A stretch of DNA of 19,656 bases from positions 24,855 to 44,510 of the forward strand of contig JAAAJB010000262.1 in NCBI GenBank assembly GCA_016098155.1, in the 5' to 3' direction. Under the pieces are notes generated by a model. It worked only from the letters and a program-made list of their open reading frames with translations. It was not told where the DNA came from and did no database searches. The translations under genes were made by a program, and so were the position numbers. This document shows, in pieces, positions 8,625-18,578 of the stretch; positions within the stretch are counted from its first letter, which is position 1; the number at the start of each line of letters is the position of its first letter. Source of the DNA: Actinomortierella ambigua (Eukaryota > Mortierellomycota > Mortierellomycetes > Mortierellales > Mortierellaceae).

Positions 8625-11600
8625 TCAGGTGGACAGCTCCTGTAGCGGGTCGTGACCTGTCCGCTCGGCATGTGACCCAAGGCTCTCAAGACTGGCCCCC
8701 GTCCCCGCTGCCGTCGTTCCTCCTCCTGCTACAGATGGTGGCTTGGTCACTGCCCCAGCAAGAGGGTCCAGCTTCATACGACCGCGTAAGCCATCGACGC
8801 TTGCTCGTGGATGCAGCAGATGCGGCGACGCCCCACTGCCGCCGTCCTGGTGAACATCCGTCGACGATGCATTACGATGGCTAGTCGGGAAACTGCCACC
8901 ACCACCACTACTACTACTACTACTACGAAGAACAGAATCTGAACTACCATTGCTACCAACCATCCAGCTGAATTGCGAATTCGCCAGCAACGACCTCGGC
9001 GACTTGGTCTTCGACAAGGGGTCGTCGTGCACGTGTCCACCCTTCCCTGCCAACAAGGGCGACTGCTGTGACAGATCGCTACTGCCCGACAGTCCCGCAT
9101 CATTGTCTCCAGCGAGCAAGTCATCAAAGGAAAATGGCCGGGGACTTTTCGCGATAGGGGTTGGTGTAGGTGCCGACACAACTGGTGATGGGATGACGCT
9201 AACAGCGGTGTCGGCTGTTCCCACTCCTGCAATGACTGTTGTAGGAGGAGGTGGCGGAGGAGGAGACACCGATGGTGTGACATGCTTCCGAGCATCTCCA
9301 TGGGATGCTGCGTGGTGGTGGTGAGGACGGTCCTTTGATGACTTTTTGGCACTTTCCACAGTACTCGACTCTCCAGCTCTGGACGCATATGAGATGGGCG
9401 ACGGAGAAGCGCCTCGCAAGACACTAGTACTACTACTAATACCCCTCCCATTTTTGACCGCCGTATCCGACGGCTGCAGAGCTCTTGGCGACGACGATGG
9501 GCTGGGTGAGGCTGTTGCCGCTCGCTGTTGATACTGCTGAATGGGGCTCCCTCTTCCACTAGGATCCTGCTGCAGTTGTTGTTGTTGTTGTGACGCGGAC
9601 ACCGACGATGTCTCCTGGATCTCGCTCGGATCCAACATGGCCGACTCGATCACGAGTGGATTCCAGTCTGTAGAGTGGCCAAGCAAGACATCTCGGACAT
9701 GTTCCAATCCAGACAATGCTGCAAGACCTGCCTTCGCAGGTCCCTTGGCACTGAATTCCACGTTGGGAGTAGTATTAATAGTAGTAGGTTGACCTCCTGT
9801 CGTGTCCTCTGGCTCTTCTTGAGGCAGCTGAGAGAGCACAGCCTCGAAGATGGCAATCGCCTTGGCAACCACCTGACCCATCTGTGCATTCAACGCATTC
9901 GGCGGCTGCTGCTGCTGACTGCTGTTGTGTGGAGACGACGGCAACTTTGTAGGCTGTGTAGACAGCGGTCGCGATTGGGCCGCGAGGCGTGCCGACGAAG
10001 AGACTGCCTGGTCAAACATGGGTGGGAAAATCGACTGGGCATTCTGCTGGTGCTGCGACACATTGTGGCCCGCCTTGCGGATGTATGACTGGGTGCTCTT
10101 CTTCATATCATGGATGGCACGATTCAGAGCCGCGCCTCCTTTGCTCTCGAGCACATTCTTCGTGACGTGAGCAAATCCCTCGGTCACAGGCTTGATGGCC
10201 TCCAGGGCTGATGGCGGAAGATGTGGGACGATCCCGCCTCCATTGCCTGACTGTACCCGTCCATGATTGCGCTCATGATGGTGGTCTCTGTGTTGAGGAT
10301 ACTGTTTGTGGTGTTGTGGGTGCGGAGACTGAGACCGATCTTCGTCGCGAGAATGGCGCGCTTGGTCCCCGTGTGATATATGCTGCGGAGGCAGAGGTGG
10401 CAAGGGCTTTCCCTGGATCAGGTAATTCTGTCGGATCAGCTCCATACCACCTTGGGCTGTCGGATGAGCCTGGAGGTAGATTCCTTGCTTTATGAAATTT
10501 CGGACATCCTTGCAAGGTGGGTATCGCATGAGCTTGTGCAAGCACATTGAAAAATCGGATTCAAGCACTGAACAAGTAACCGATAGATAAATAGAGGGCT
10601 CTGTTAGCAAACGAGAATACTTGAAAAGATCTTTTCAAACAGCGACAGGCCCATCTCTTTTTTCTTTTTTTCTTATTCTTCATTTTCCTGTTCTCCTCGC
10701 AAATACTCACAATCGTCTCGAATATGAATCAACATGGCTAGCCCAATAAATGTTGTAATCTTCAGGCCTGGATCAACTGAGAAAATTCCATCCCACAACA
10801 CGAGCACATCGTCCATCGGGAACTCGCGTCCAAAGAGCAACCGGAACCATCGACTACAAGCACAAAGGAAATGTGAACGATCAGTCGAGATTCGCAATGT
10901 TGAGATACTAGTCCCCCCCACCTTACGCACGTCTTATCAATGAGTGTGAACTTACATGCCAAAAAGCTGGGGCTGAATTTCCAGACTCGTCAGATGGTTG
11001 AAGAGCTCGTTGTCAACACGTTTAAGATAGTGAAATATCCTCATCGACCATTCGATGACCGGCGTTGGTTTTCCTGGAGTCTAAACAGTGAAAATTGGAG
11101 TACCGGGGAACCGGGGCACCAAGAATTAAGGTTCCATTCCGTAGCCGAGGCGCATTTGAGAACTGTGTGTACCAGCCATACCACTTGTGAATTACCTCCG
11201 CTGTATCCGGGCGGCCAAAGAGGGTTGGATCCATATTGAGTGATCTTTGCTTTTTGGATGACAGTCCCTCGTCGCTAAATTCGTACCAAGGCTTGGCAGC
11301 GACCATTAGCCTCGAGAACAGGATGAAGGTGTCGTGAGCGATGTAATTGGAGTCAAGCACGTTTTTCATCACATCCATGATAGGATCGGAAGGAGCTGTC
11401 AAGGCAGCGGAATCAGAGACATCCAAGCTCTCTGATGACACGACCCAAAGCATGTGCGCCAACAGCTCATGCATTCCTTGGCGGTACGAGACATCATGGT
11501 GGATCTTGCAAAAAATGAAAAGGATATCCGTCAGTTGGTCCTGGACTTTTTGCGACCGGAAATAGTCGTTGTCGGGGAACGTGCGTTCGACATCCTGACG

Positions 11601-12235
11601 AATGACCTTTTTCAGCTCCGAGTCGACAAAGAATTGCTGCCAGGGGCTATCCTCAGCCAACGACAGCGGATTGTTGACCTCGAGATTGGGTATGTTATCC
11701 TCAGATCCAACAGCACGGATAAACTTGCGATGGAGCTCAGAGTACTCCTCACGCTCCTTGGCCAGAATGGCTGGCCAGGACGACAGGTCAAGGGTGGGAA
11801 GAATAGAGAGATAGAGCTAACAGAGTGGAGGCAAATTGAAATACGAACTTTGGTACGTGAGCACAAGAAGCGCCCCTTCCCGCCCCCCTTCTCCTCCTCC
11901 CTTCCCAGGATGCCTCTGCAACATCATGCAAACAGCCTGCCTGATGACGTGTGAGAAAAAAAAAAGGAAAAACAGAAATACCTTCCAACACACTGAACGA
12001 ATGCCGTCGCTGCCCAGGTCACCGGCTGGCGAGATAGCTCGAGCCTTGAGGGCCTCCAAACTGGTGTCTGGATTCCCAAAGATCTCGAGCCATTTGGCAC
12101 TATATGGTGTTTTCGATGTGGTTACAAGACGTTTAGGGAATTTATTGCTGTCAAGCTCCTGCAGAAAAAAAAAAAAAGTGGGCGTGTCTCAGGCACAGTG
12201 ACAATCGCCTACCGTGCGCCTTGGAAGGTGTTCAT
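8625..12235 (-). CDS. TBC1D5: TBC1D5-type Rab GTPase-activating protein
   Basis: Exons in transcript order: 12213-12235 (tentative), 11982-12147, 11196-11816, 10956-11080, 10711-10853, 8625-10567; about 1006 residues. The TBC domain starts at RSVCWK (58-63) and runs through the arginine finger IRQDVER (135-141, IxxDxxR form), the glutamine finger YRQ (174-176), QGMHELLA, HDTFILFSRLM, and RWFRLLFGREF...VLWDGIF. It therefore keeps both catalytic fingers that hydrolyse Rab GTP. TBC1D5 is known to act on Rab7 at endosomes with retromer and in autophagy. Family-specific marks are NNPLS (111-115) before the TBC core and a W-L-E-I motif (27-30). Residues about 410-1006 are disordered, rich in Ser, Pro, Gln and His, with an F-D-D-L motif at 840-843. 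The first exon is uncertain: the ATG at 12235 with donor GTAGGC works only with the acceptor TTGACAG (12148-12149), not the nearer CTGCAG. Confidence 0.92.
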
Positions 12236-12485
12236 GACAAGAATTGTCTTTAGTGCCGAATGTCACTCTCCGTTGACGTTGACGTTGACGTTACGGGTAA
12301 GGTTGGTCTGGTAGTGTGGTTCACTCAAAAATGACAAGAAAGCATACGGATGGAGAGAAACACCACCGATGGAAGAAAGAAGGAGGGAACGAAAAGTAAT
12401 GACGAACAGACAAACCCAAACTCGAACTCACCCTTTCTTCCCCCCCCCCTCTCTCTCTTCCAATGGCTGAACAGTCACTTTTTTT
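12236..12485 (-). promoter_or_regulatory. Compact promoter/leader of the TBC1D5 gene, downstream of MCMBP
   Basis: Only 250 nt separate the MCMBP stop from the proposed TBC1D5 start, so this must hold the MCMBP 3' UTR and the TBC1D5 promoter. It contains a C10 run with a CT tract (about 12440-12460) and a tandem hexanucleotide repeat at 12271-12294. An alternative start for TBC1D5 lies upstream at 12502, overlapping the MCMBP last exon, with a GTGAGT donor near 12432; I consider it less likely. Confidence 0.45.
12271..12294. repeat. (CGTTGA)3-CGTTAC tandem repeat with three TGACGT half-sites
   Basis: Three exact CGTTGA units plus one degenerate unit lie 36-59 nt upstream of the proposed TBC1D5 ATG. 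Each junction forms TGACGT (ACGTCA on the other strand), the half-site of ATF/CREB-type bZIP factors, spaced exactly 6 bp apart. Confidence 0.85.
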
Positions 12486-12490
12486 TTATT
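12485..12490 (-). terminator. AATAAA overlapping the MCMBP stop codon
   Basis: On the minus strand the last codons read CAA TAA AAA, so an AATAAA hexamer overlaps the stop codon. It could serve as the MCMBP poly(A) signal, consistent with the short distance to the next gene. Confidence 0.35.
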
Positions 12491-15246
12491 GGCTTGAGCC
12501 ATTGCTTCGAGACCGGATCTGGGCTGCCAAGTCCTTTGCGTGCGTCCACGCCTCACGAGTCAAGGTGAGATCGCCCCTACTCAACGACACCAGCCTATTT
12601 GTTATCGCCAAGACGAATAGAAGAGACAAAGAAAAAAAGGGGGGATGCGTACACGCACAATGAGTATGGGGTGCTCCTCCAGGGCACCATACGTATTTAA
12701 TGCAAAGAAAGAGCAAAGGCCTTACCTTGCAAGACCGACATTAAAAGCCAATTCATTTGGAGTCATCAAGGGTGTTCCCTTCGCTGATGCTTCCTTTCGC
12801 TGCTGCATGAACTCTGTCTCGATTTCCTGTCAACCGGAAAAACAAGATATCCAATGTATAACAGCGGTTAGCCCGTGATATAGAGAAGAATTGAAGTATC
12901 AAAATATCCTGCCAATCGATAGTTACCTGAGCCATCTCTTCTGAGAACTTGTATTCAGCCATGCGGAGAACACTGAGGTATTTTCGGAACTCCACTAGCC
13001 TAGATTCGGCCACCTCCTGGATGGTGGGTTCTCCCACGATATGCTTCAGTTTCAGCGAGCAGTCAACCTACAAATAAAAGATGTGAGAAACGAAGTCTTG
13101 TAACGAAGGCATCTCCAATCCAACAATATAGCCTTGTGAAAGCACCCATAATACGGACTCCCTGCGACTTACAGGGATCAAAGAACTTCCGGAAGAGACG
13201 ATGAGCAGCGAAACATCGGTCGAAATGTCCAGGTTATTGAAGGGAAAGACGTAACCTAATGTCTGGTATACGCTGAGGTCCGCAATGGCCTTCACATTTT
13301 TGACGCCTAGGAGGTGAGCCATAAAACGAGGTTAGAAGAAAACCTCACCATCGAAATTTGAAAGAGAAGGGGTAGCAGGGTACAACCAGAAGAAGAAGAA
13401 AAAAGAAGGTGCAATACATACCCTTGTCGTTCAAGGTACCCTCTTCCATGGCGGTCTCGTCCAAAAGAAGAGAGGTGCCCTTCGTGACCTGCAAGATGCC
13501 AGAGGAGAGCCCCTCACCGCCACGAGGGAAGAAGAAGTGGTCGTTCAATGTCTTAAGAGAAAGGGGTAGAGCATAGAATTTGGGCAAGATAGATCCCAGA
13601 GCCTGCGAGAGGATGGGAAATGCTGCTGAGCGGACAGTGGGCTCCTTGAGGTTCAAGCTGAACTTTCCAAGGACGAGTCCATTGGAGCGTGTATGGCTGT
13701 TTGTGTCAAACAATTAAAGGGTGAGTATATGCGTGACTACTAATGACATCAGGTCCTGAACCGCATATTGAGAATCTACATGTCCCCTTACATTCGAGCC
13801 AGGAGGTGTAATAACACCAGCTCAGCCGCCAACTTGTCACCATACAAGGGAGCAGAAAGATAATCAATAAGAGCCTCTCGTGTCTGCTGTGTGGACTGCC
13901 GCACTTGATCAACGTCAGCCTCTTTTGGTCCATCGTGGTCAAGATCTGGATGGCCATGGTCAGAGATCTTTCTAACGATAATTGCATGAATGGTTGGAAA
14001 AGCTGCGGCATCCTCAGAGGGAGCATAGTCATCGACAGGCCTAATTTCAAGCAAAATGATAGTTAGAAATAGAGGACTCTCGCACCCACTCACACACTCG
14101 CTCTCTCTGTCTCTCTCTCTCTCTCTCTATCCATCTATCTGTCTTGAAGACAGAATAAAATATATATATATATGAGATACTCACAAGTGTTCCTTTGAGC
14201 CAAGCACTCCGATGACCTCAACCATGTCTGCCACGCTAAGCTCGTTTGCTTCCATCAGATGCCGCTTGATGATCACTGCGGTATGCTCCGTGGCCGGAAA
14301 TGGAAAGCGCTCAGGCGCAGCGCCAGATGCGACATCACCAAGACTCAGCGCGCCAATTTGTTCCGAAACAGCTAGTCATTGAAACACGCAAAGGGTTAGT
14401 GCCAGAGTGCTAGTCCTCATGTTCGATCCTGCTCCATATTCAGACAATCCAGAGAAAGATACCTCCAGCAATATCATCATGATGAACATTCCGCGCGGTC
14501 CAACGAGTAGCTCCAGGAGTCGATACACAAAAGCAGCTATTCCGAAGGTCGATCGTCTCTGTAGTGTTGCCTGCAGGGACCTACATGCATAGATTGCGAC
14601 GTTAAACATGCACGATGTTAGTGGCATGATGTTGGTGCTTAGGACACCACAGAAGCACTGCTAATACAATAGGTCAAAAATGCACCACTCAAACCTTTTC
14701 GCTGAGCTGGTTGTCAGCATATCGGTGACAGACGCGGACTTCCTCGCCATTTGGAGCGGTGATGGTGGCTGTAGCAAACAGAGCAACGTCCTGACCTAGT
14801 TCTGTGTCCTGTACCATGCCTCTGAAGCGGACAAGCGAGTAGGGTGGCAGTTTGTCAACCGTCCTGCTTTCGACCAGCGGAATCTAAGATGCGATCCAAT
14901 GAAGAGCCCAGAATCAGAAGCTGCAGTAAAAGTCTCAAGACGTTTCTCGGCCACCTGCATTATTGTTGACCAAACGGCTACATATCGACAAAATACCTGC
15001 TGAATCTTTTCCCGAGTGTCGAAGCGAGCAGCAAAATACTCGGGAACGCCAAACTCGGTGCCAGCCAACTCTTCGTCCCTCAGGCCCTGCGTCTGCTTGG
15101 CTACAACAAAAAGAGCAAAATATTCAATGCACCGTTCCAAAAGAGAAGAAAGAAATAATTGCTGCCGTCATTTGCACCACTTTGCATTAACCAATACCAT
15201 AGAGCTCCTGGATAGCCTTCAGAGGATCAGCTATGATGTCGTTCAT
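12486..15246 (-). CDS. MCMBP: MCM complex-binding protein (MCMBP / Mcb1 / ETG1 family)
   Basis: Eleven exons in transcript order: 15198-15246, 14997-15100, 14695-14883, 14463-14580, 14185-14371, 13792-14040, 13422-13696, 13173-13306, 12927-13067, 12726-12826, 12486-12594. All phases agree and give 551 residues (human 642). Similarity runs end to end: N-terminal DPLKAIQELY and VPEYFAARF, then LPPYSLVRFRGMVQD, FPFPATEHTAVIIK, MADMVEVIGVLG, LAAELVLLHLLAR, GLVLGKFSLNL, SGILQVTKGTSLLLDET, GYVFPFNNLDISTDVSLLIVSSG, RKYLSVLRMAEYKFSEEMAQ and a C-terminal LTREAWTHAKDLAAQIR. The family binds MCM2-7 in place of MCM2 and helps load, unload or chaperone the helicase in the nucleus; it supports S-phase progression and sister-chromatid cohesion. 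The gene shares a short divergent promoter with the plus-strand gene at 15459. Confidence 0.94.
14101..14174. repeat. (CT)n and (TA)n microsatellites with a small hairpin in MCMBP intron 5
   Basis: A CT tract (14101-14129) and a TA tract (about 14159-14174) flank CTGTCTTGAAGACAG (14139-14153), an inverted repeat with 7-nt arms around one base. All lie inside intron 14041-14184, so they do not affect the protein. Confidence 0.8.
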
Positions 15247-15458
15247 GGTCGAATGTGAGATCAAATGAAACAAAAGCTTGAACGCTTTTTTTTAAAGGGC
15301 AGCGCGCAGGAGCCACTGCGCTTAAGGGTCCGAGAGGGCCGCTCTTAAAGTCTTGACTTGTCAGTTGAGCCTCGCATGCAAACAAAACGCGACCCTTTGC
15401 TTCCTCCACAAATTGCATTGCATTGCATTTCACTTTTGACCACTTGCATTATTACATT
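15247..15458. promoter_or_regulatory. 212-bp bidirectional promoter between MCMBP and the KH-like gene
   Basis: The two start codons are only 212 bp apart on opposite strands, so both 5' UTRs and core promoters must fit here. Visible elements: (ATTGC)3 at 15412-15426, a further TTGCATT at 15444-15450, a GCATGCAAA at 15374-15382, and AAACGCGA at 15385-15392, which resembles but does not match the MCB box. There is no clear TATA box. Confidence 0.7.
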
Positions 15459-17707
15459 ATGGATGACGATGACTTGTTCGCCCAGCAATGGCAGCAGGAG
15501 CCAAGTACAGCACCGGTCGATGCAACAGCCGCCTCCCCCCATGACTACTGGCTGGTCTCTTCCCCGCCCCCTCCTCCCTCTCTCGCCTCACCGCTGCTCA
15601 AAATTTCACACTAGGCACACTGCGTCTCGGGACATTAGTACTAACTATTGACACCACGTTGCTACTTTTCCACCTTTCCCCCATACAGATCCCAACGGGC
15701 GCGATTGCTGACGTTGAGAAGGAGCTCCAGCAGATCCATAGCCAGACTGGGGCCTACCTTCATTTCAACAGGATAGAAAATGTATGGACTGTCTATAGCC
15801 TCACCGCGTCTATTCTGCTCTGACACCCCATGTGCGGTAGGAAAAGATGCCTAACAGACTCTTTACAAACACGTTCTTTTTCTTTGGTTTCAGCGGGTGG
15901 ATATGTGGGGAAACCGTGCGGAAATCAGGCGTGCAAGAGACCGCCTCGATGGTATCGCCAAAATGTTTTTTGAGGTAAGCCATGCAGGATGGATTGTACG
16001 CCATCATACATTGTATATCTAGCCTATCACCACATGACTCAAATACCCAACTCTTTTTCGCACTTTGTTTTTGCATCAAAACACACCCCTCATGTGTGTT
16101 CCATACCGCAACTTTCTTCGGTAATCCTGATACGCTGCTTCTCTTAGGATAATGTCCTCAAGAGGAGAGTCAACGAAAGAACGAAATTTGCCAAGGCGGA
16201 ACGACCCAAAACCCCAAAAGAGCAACGGAAAGCTGAGCAAGAGTCGTTGCGCCTTATGAACCAATTCCAATACGGACAATCTCCTCGGGATGAATGCACT
16301 TTTACATCCTCGATCATGATCCCTCCACACGTGATAGCCGTGCGTCTTTTCGGCAACTCCTTGGGCCACCTTAATAATCTCCGCACAGAACTCAAAACCC
16401 ACGCCTGGTTCGACAGTAAAGAGAAGGTAGGTTTGCGGGGCGAACGCCCAGGGGCCATGGCTACTTGTGTGTGTCTATTTGTGTGTGTTATTTTTTTCAC
16501 ACCCATTACTGTAATTGTACAGGTGATTGAAGTGGCAGGAAACAGTGCTGAGAACGTTTACAAGATGCAGTCCAGAATAAAGAACGTTCTCATTCGAAAT
16601 GTAAGCACCTCCCATGCTAGCGTGTCACACCTCACCACTACTTTGTTGTTTTAGCTATTTTGAATTTCTTCGTCGAATATTGACTATCGTTACCTATCCG
16701 CTTCTTGCAGCTCCGGGGCGTGTCTGCCACCGATACACACATTCTGGATAAGCCGAGCTCCATGAAGAGCATTTCATTTATTTCAACTACCCCTCTTCCT
16801 GTCTATGCCAGTATTGGAAGTGAGAAACGTGGGTACCTAAATATCATACCCCTCCCCTCTGCGGGCGATGATGATCGTACCATCGACGACCTCACTGTTG
16901 CATGCGCACACGACCCGACTTCTTGGCTAGAAAGGTGGAGAACACTGCATGAAAAGAGCCTGTAAAATGTTAAAGCTCTTCCAGTTTTTCATTAGAAGAC
17001 TCATAGAACATCTTCAACCTCTTTAGACTTGCCGCTCAGAACGTGGAGAAAGTGTCAGCTCTTCTCCGCAAGACGCTCACTGAGCTTTGGATCGAACCGA
17101 GTGAGGTCAAGATGAAAATTAGGTAACTGTGCCACACCATGCCCAAAAAAAAAAAAAAAAAAAAAAAAAAAGGGTAGATCCGTTTGGATATGACTGGTGA
17201 AAATGGTCCTACTGATCTGATATCTTCAACCTTTCTCTCTCGCCAAGGTTCGGTGTTACCGCCTTTGGTTCGTACCCTCTGGCCCACAACATTGACATGA
17301 AGTTCTTTGTCGAAAACCAGATCTCCCACTTAAGATCTCGCTTTGCTACGCATTTGTTGCCCTCACCCTCAGATATGCTGGAGCAGCTCGCCACTGCCTT
17401 ACAGGCTAAACTAGAAAATACCATCACGTTCGAATCCAACAATGTCTGGACCATCGACTATAACTCCCCAGAGTCCAGTCTGCATATTACCTTCCGGGAC
17501 GATGGGTATCCTGCGCTGTGGAACGCCGCATTAAACAAAACGACTCTTATGGACCTGAAAGCCCTCTCTGTAGACAGGTACGAAACACCCTTAGAGAAGG
17601 TCTTGCCGGATTCTCTGCTACTGCATCCTAACATGCACTACTGCCCATTTTTCCTCCTCCTCTCGTTCTCCCCTTCCTCCCCCTCTCCTCATCTGCCTCT
17701 CTCTCTC

Positions 17708-17765
<58 letters not shown>

Positions 17766-18578
17766 GCACTGCGGTTGGTGCTGGACCATCACAGCTGCAC
17801 GTCGTCTTCTAGATTCGGACTCAGGTCCTATCAAAGAGTTTATGGAGAAAGTTCGTCTCGAAAGCAGGTATAGATCCCCTCTTGCCTACTGATACGTTTT
17901 CAAGGGCCTCAGTTGCTCTTCAAAAAAAAAGTGTGTTCATGAATGGGCTTGTTACTATCGCGACTTTTCACACCATACACGCTTTAACTCCTCCCTCACC
18001 CACCTCTCCCTCCCCTTAGCGACCATTCTCAACAGCTCAAGTTTCGCAACACAAGCAGCGTGCGAGTTCTTTCTGTCACCCGCAAAATCATACGGCCCAT
18101 CCTGTGGGGCGACTGGATGATCGAGCTACGCGAACTTGGCCGCTGGAATGATGATGTCTCGCAAGGCACGAGCATCAAGACCTTGAGCACCAGGCCTGAG
18201 CATGTTGCCTACACTGTGACTGTAAGTAAAAGAGAGAAGAACATTGTGGTGCAGCAGCGGGAGCGAGAGATTGAGAAACATATTCCAGATAACAAACCAA
18301 CGTCGCAAGAAAAACTAACATAACCTTTTCTCTCCCGCCTACCTCTCCCTCTCTCTCCCTCTCTCTCTCTCTTTCGCTATGGCAAGATGTACCACGAAAA
18401 CTGGAAGACGCGGTTCAGTGAAAATCCAGCACTAGATATTGGACAGCGCGCGAGTTGGAACCCGGATGATTTTATCAAGAGCGAGTCCGGGGTCGAGTCG
18501 GTAGAGGACACTTTGGAAGCCGTACGCCGAGTCCAGGAGATCGTAGACGAGGTGTTGGTGCACGGGTCGATGTTGTAA
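15459..18578 (+). CDS. Uncharacterised fungal protein with two KH-like segments
   Basis: Eleven exons: 15459-15554, 15689-15781, 15894-15974, 16148-16426, 16523-16600, 16711-16961, 17027-17122, 17248-17577, 17766-17867, 18020-18221, 18387-18578; all phases agree and give 599 residues. Residues about 29-90 look like a divergent KH fold (IPTGAIADVEKELQQIHSQTGAYLHF, then VDMWGNRAEIRRARDRLDGI) without a GxxG loop. Residues about 143-209 look like a second one: IPPHVIAVRLFGNSLGHLNNLRTEL, then VIEVAGNSAENVYKMQSRIKNVL, with a G-NSL-G loop. Residues about 295-599 form a region I cannot assign, with FGVTAFGSYPLAHNIDMKFFVENQ, an acidic/aromatic WTI block and IELRELGRW. It may belong to the fungal DUF7905-type proteins, but that is a low-confidence recollection. 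KH segments suggest RNA binding; no function is established. There is no signal peptide or membrane segment. Confidence 0.8.
15639..15645 (+). promoter_or_regulatory. TACTAAC branch-point sequence in intron 1 of the KH-like gene
   Basis: An exact TACTAAC lies 43 nt before the CATACAG acceptor (15682-15688), followed by a pyrimidine-rich stretch. It supports the acceptor at 15688 even though the matching donor (CTG|GTCTCT at 15555) is far from consensus. Confidence 0.7.
17145..17171 (+). repeat. A27 homopolymer in intron 7 of the KH-like gene
   Basis: Twenty-seven consecutive A lie in intron 17123-17247, about 22 nt after the donor GTAACT. No retroelement body or target-site duplication was seen next to it, so it looks like slippage rather than a retroposed tail. 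Confidence 0.9.
17719..17763 (+). repeat. (CT)22 microsatellite serving as a polypyrimidine tract
   Basis: About 22 uninterrupted CT units end immediately before the AG acceptor (17764-17765) of intron 17578-17765. A longer impure CT-rich region extends upstream to about 17650. The microsatellite is therefore the 3' splice-site pyrimidine tract itself. Confidence 0.9.

Noticed and set aside
8774..9559. 261-codon open frame in another frame of the TBC1D5 last exon
   Set aside because: It arises from trinucleotide repeats in the disordered tail. The frame ending at 8625 continues directly from the TBC domain.
12463..12663. Plus-strand open frames opposite the MCMBP C-terminus
   Set aside because: They are antisense to the last MCMBP exon, which is well supported by LTREAW...AKDLAAQIR.
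17145..17171. A27 tract as a retroposon tail
   Set aside because: No element body, internal promoter boxes or target-site duplication flank it; it sits in an ordinary intron.
17578..17812. Continuous open frame through intron 8 of the KH-like gene
   Set aside because: The CT repeat translates as Leu-Ser and keeps the frame open by chance; splicing AG|GTACGA to CTCAG|G restores the conserved-looking frame.
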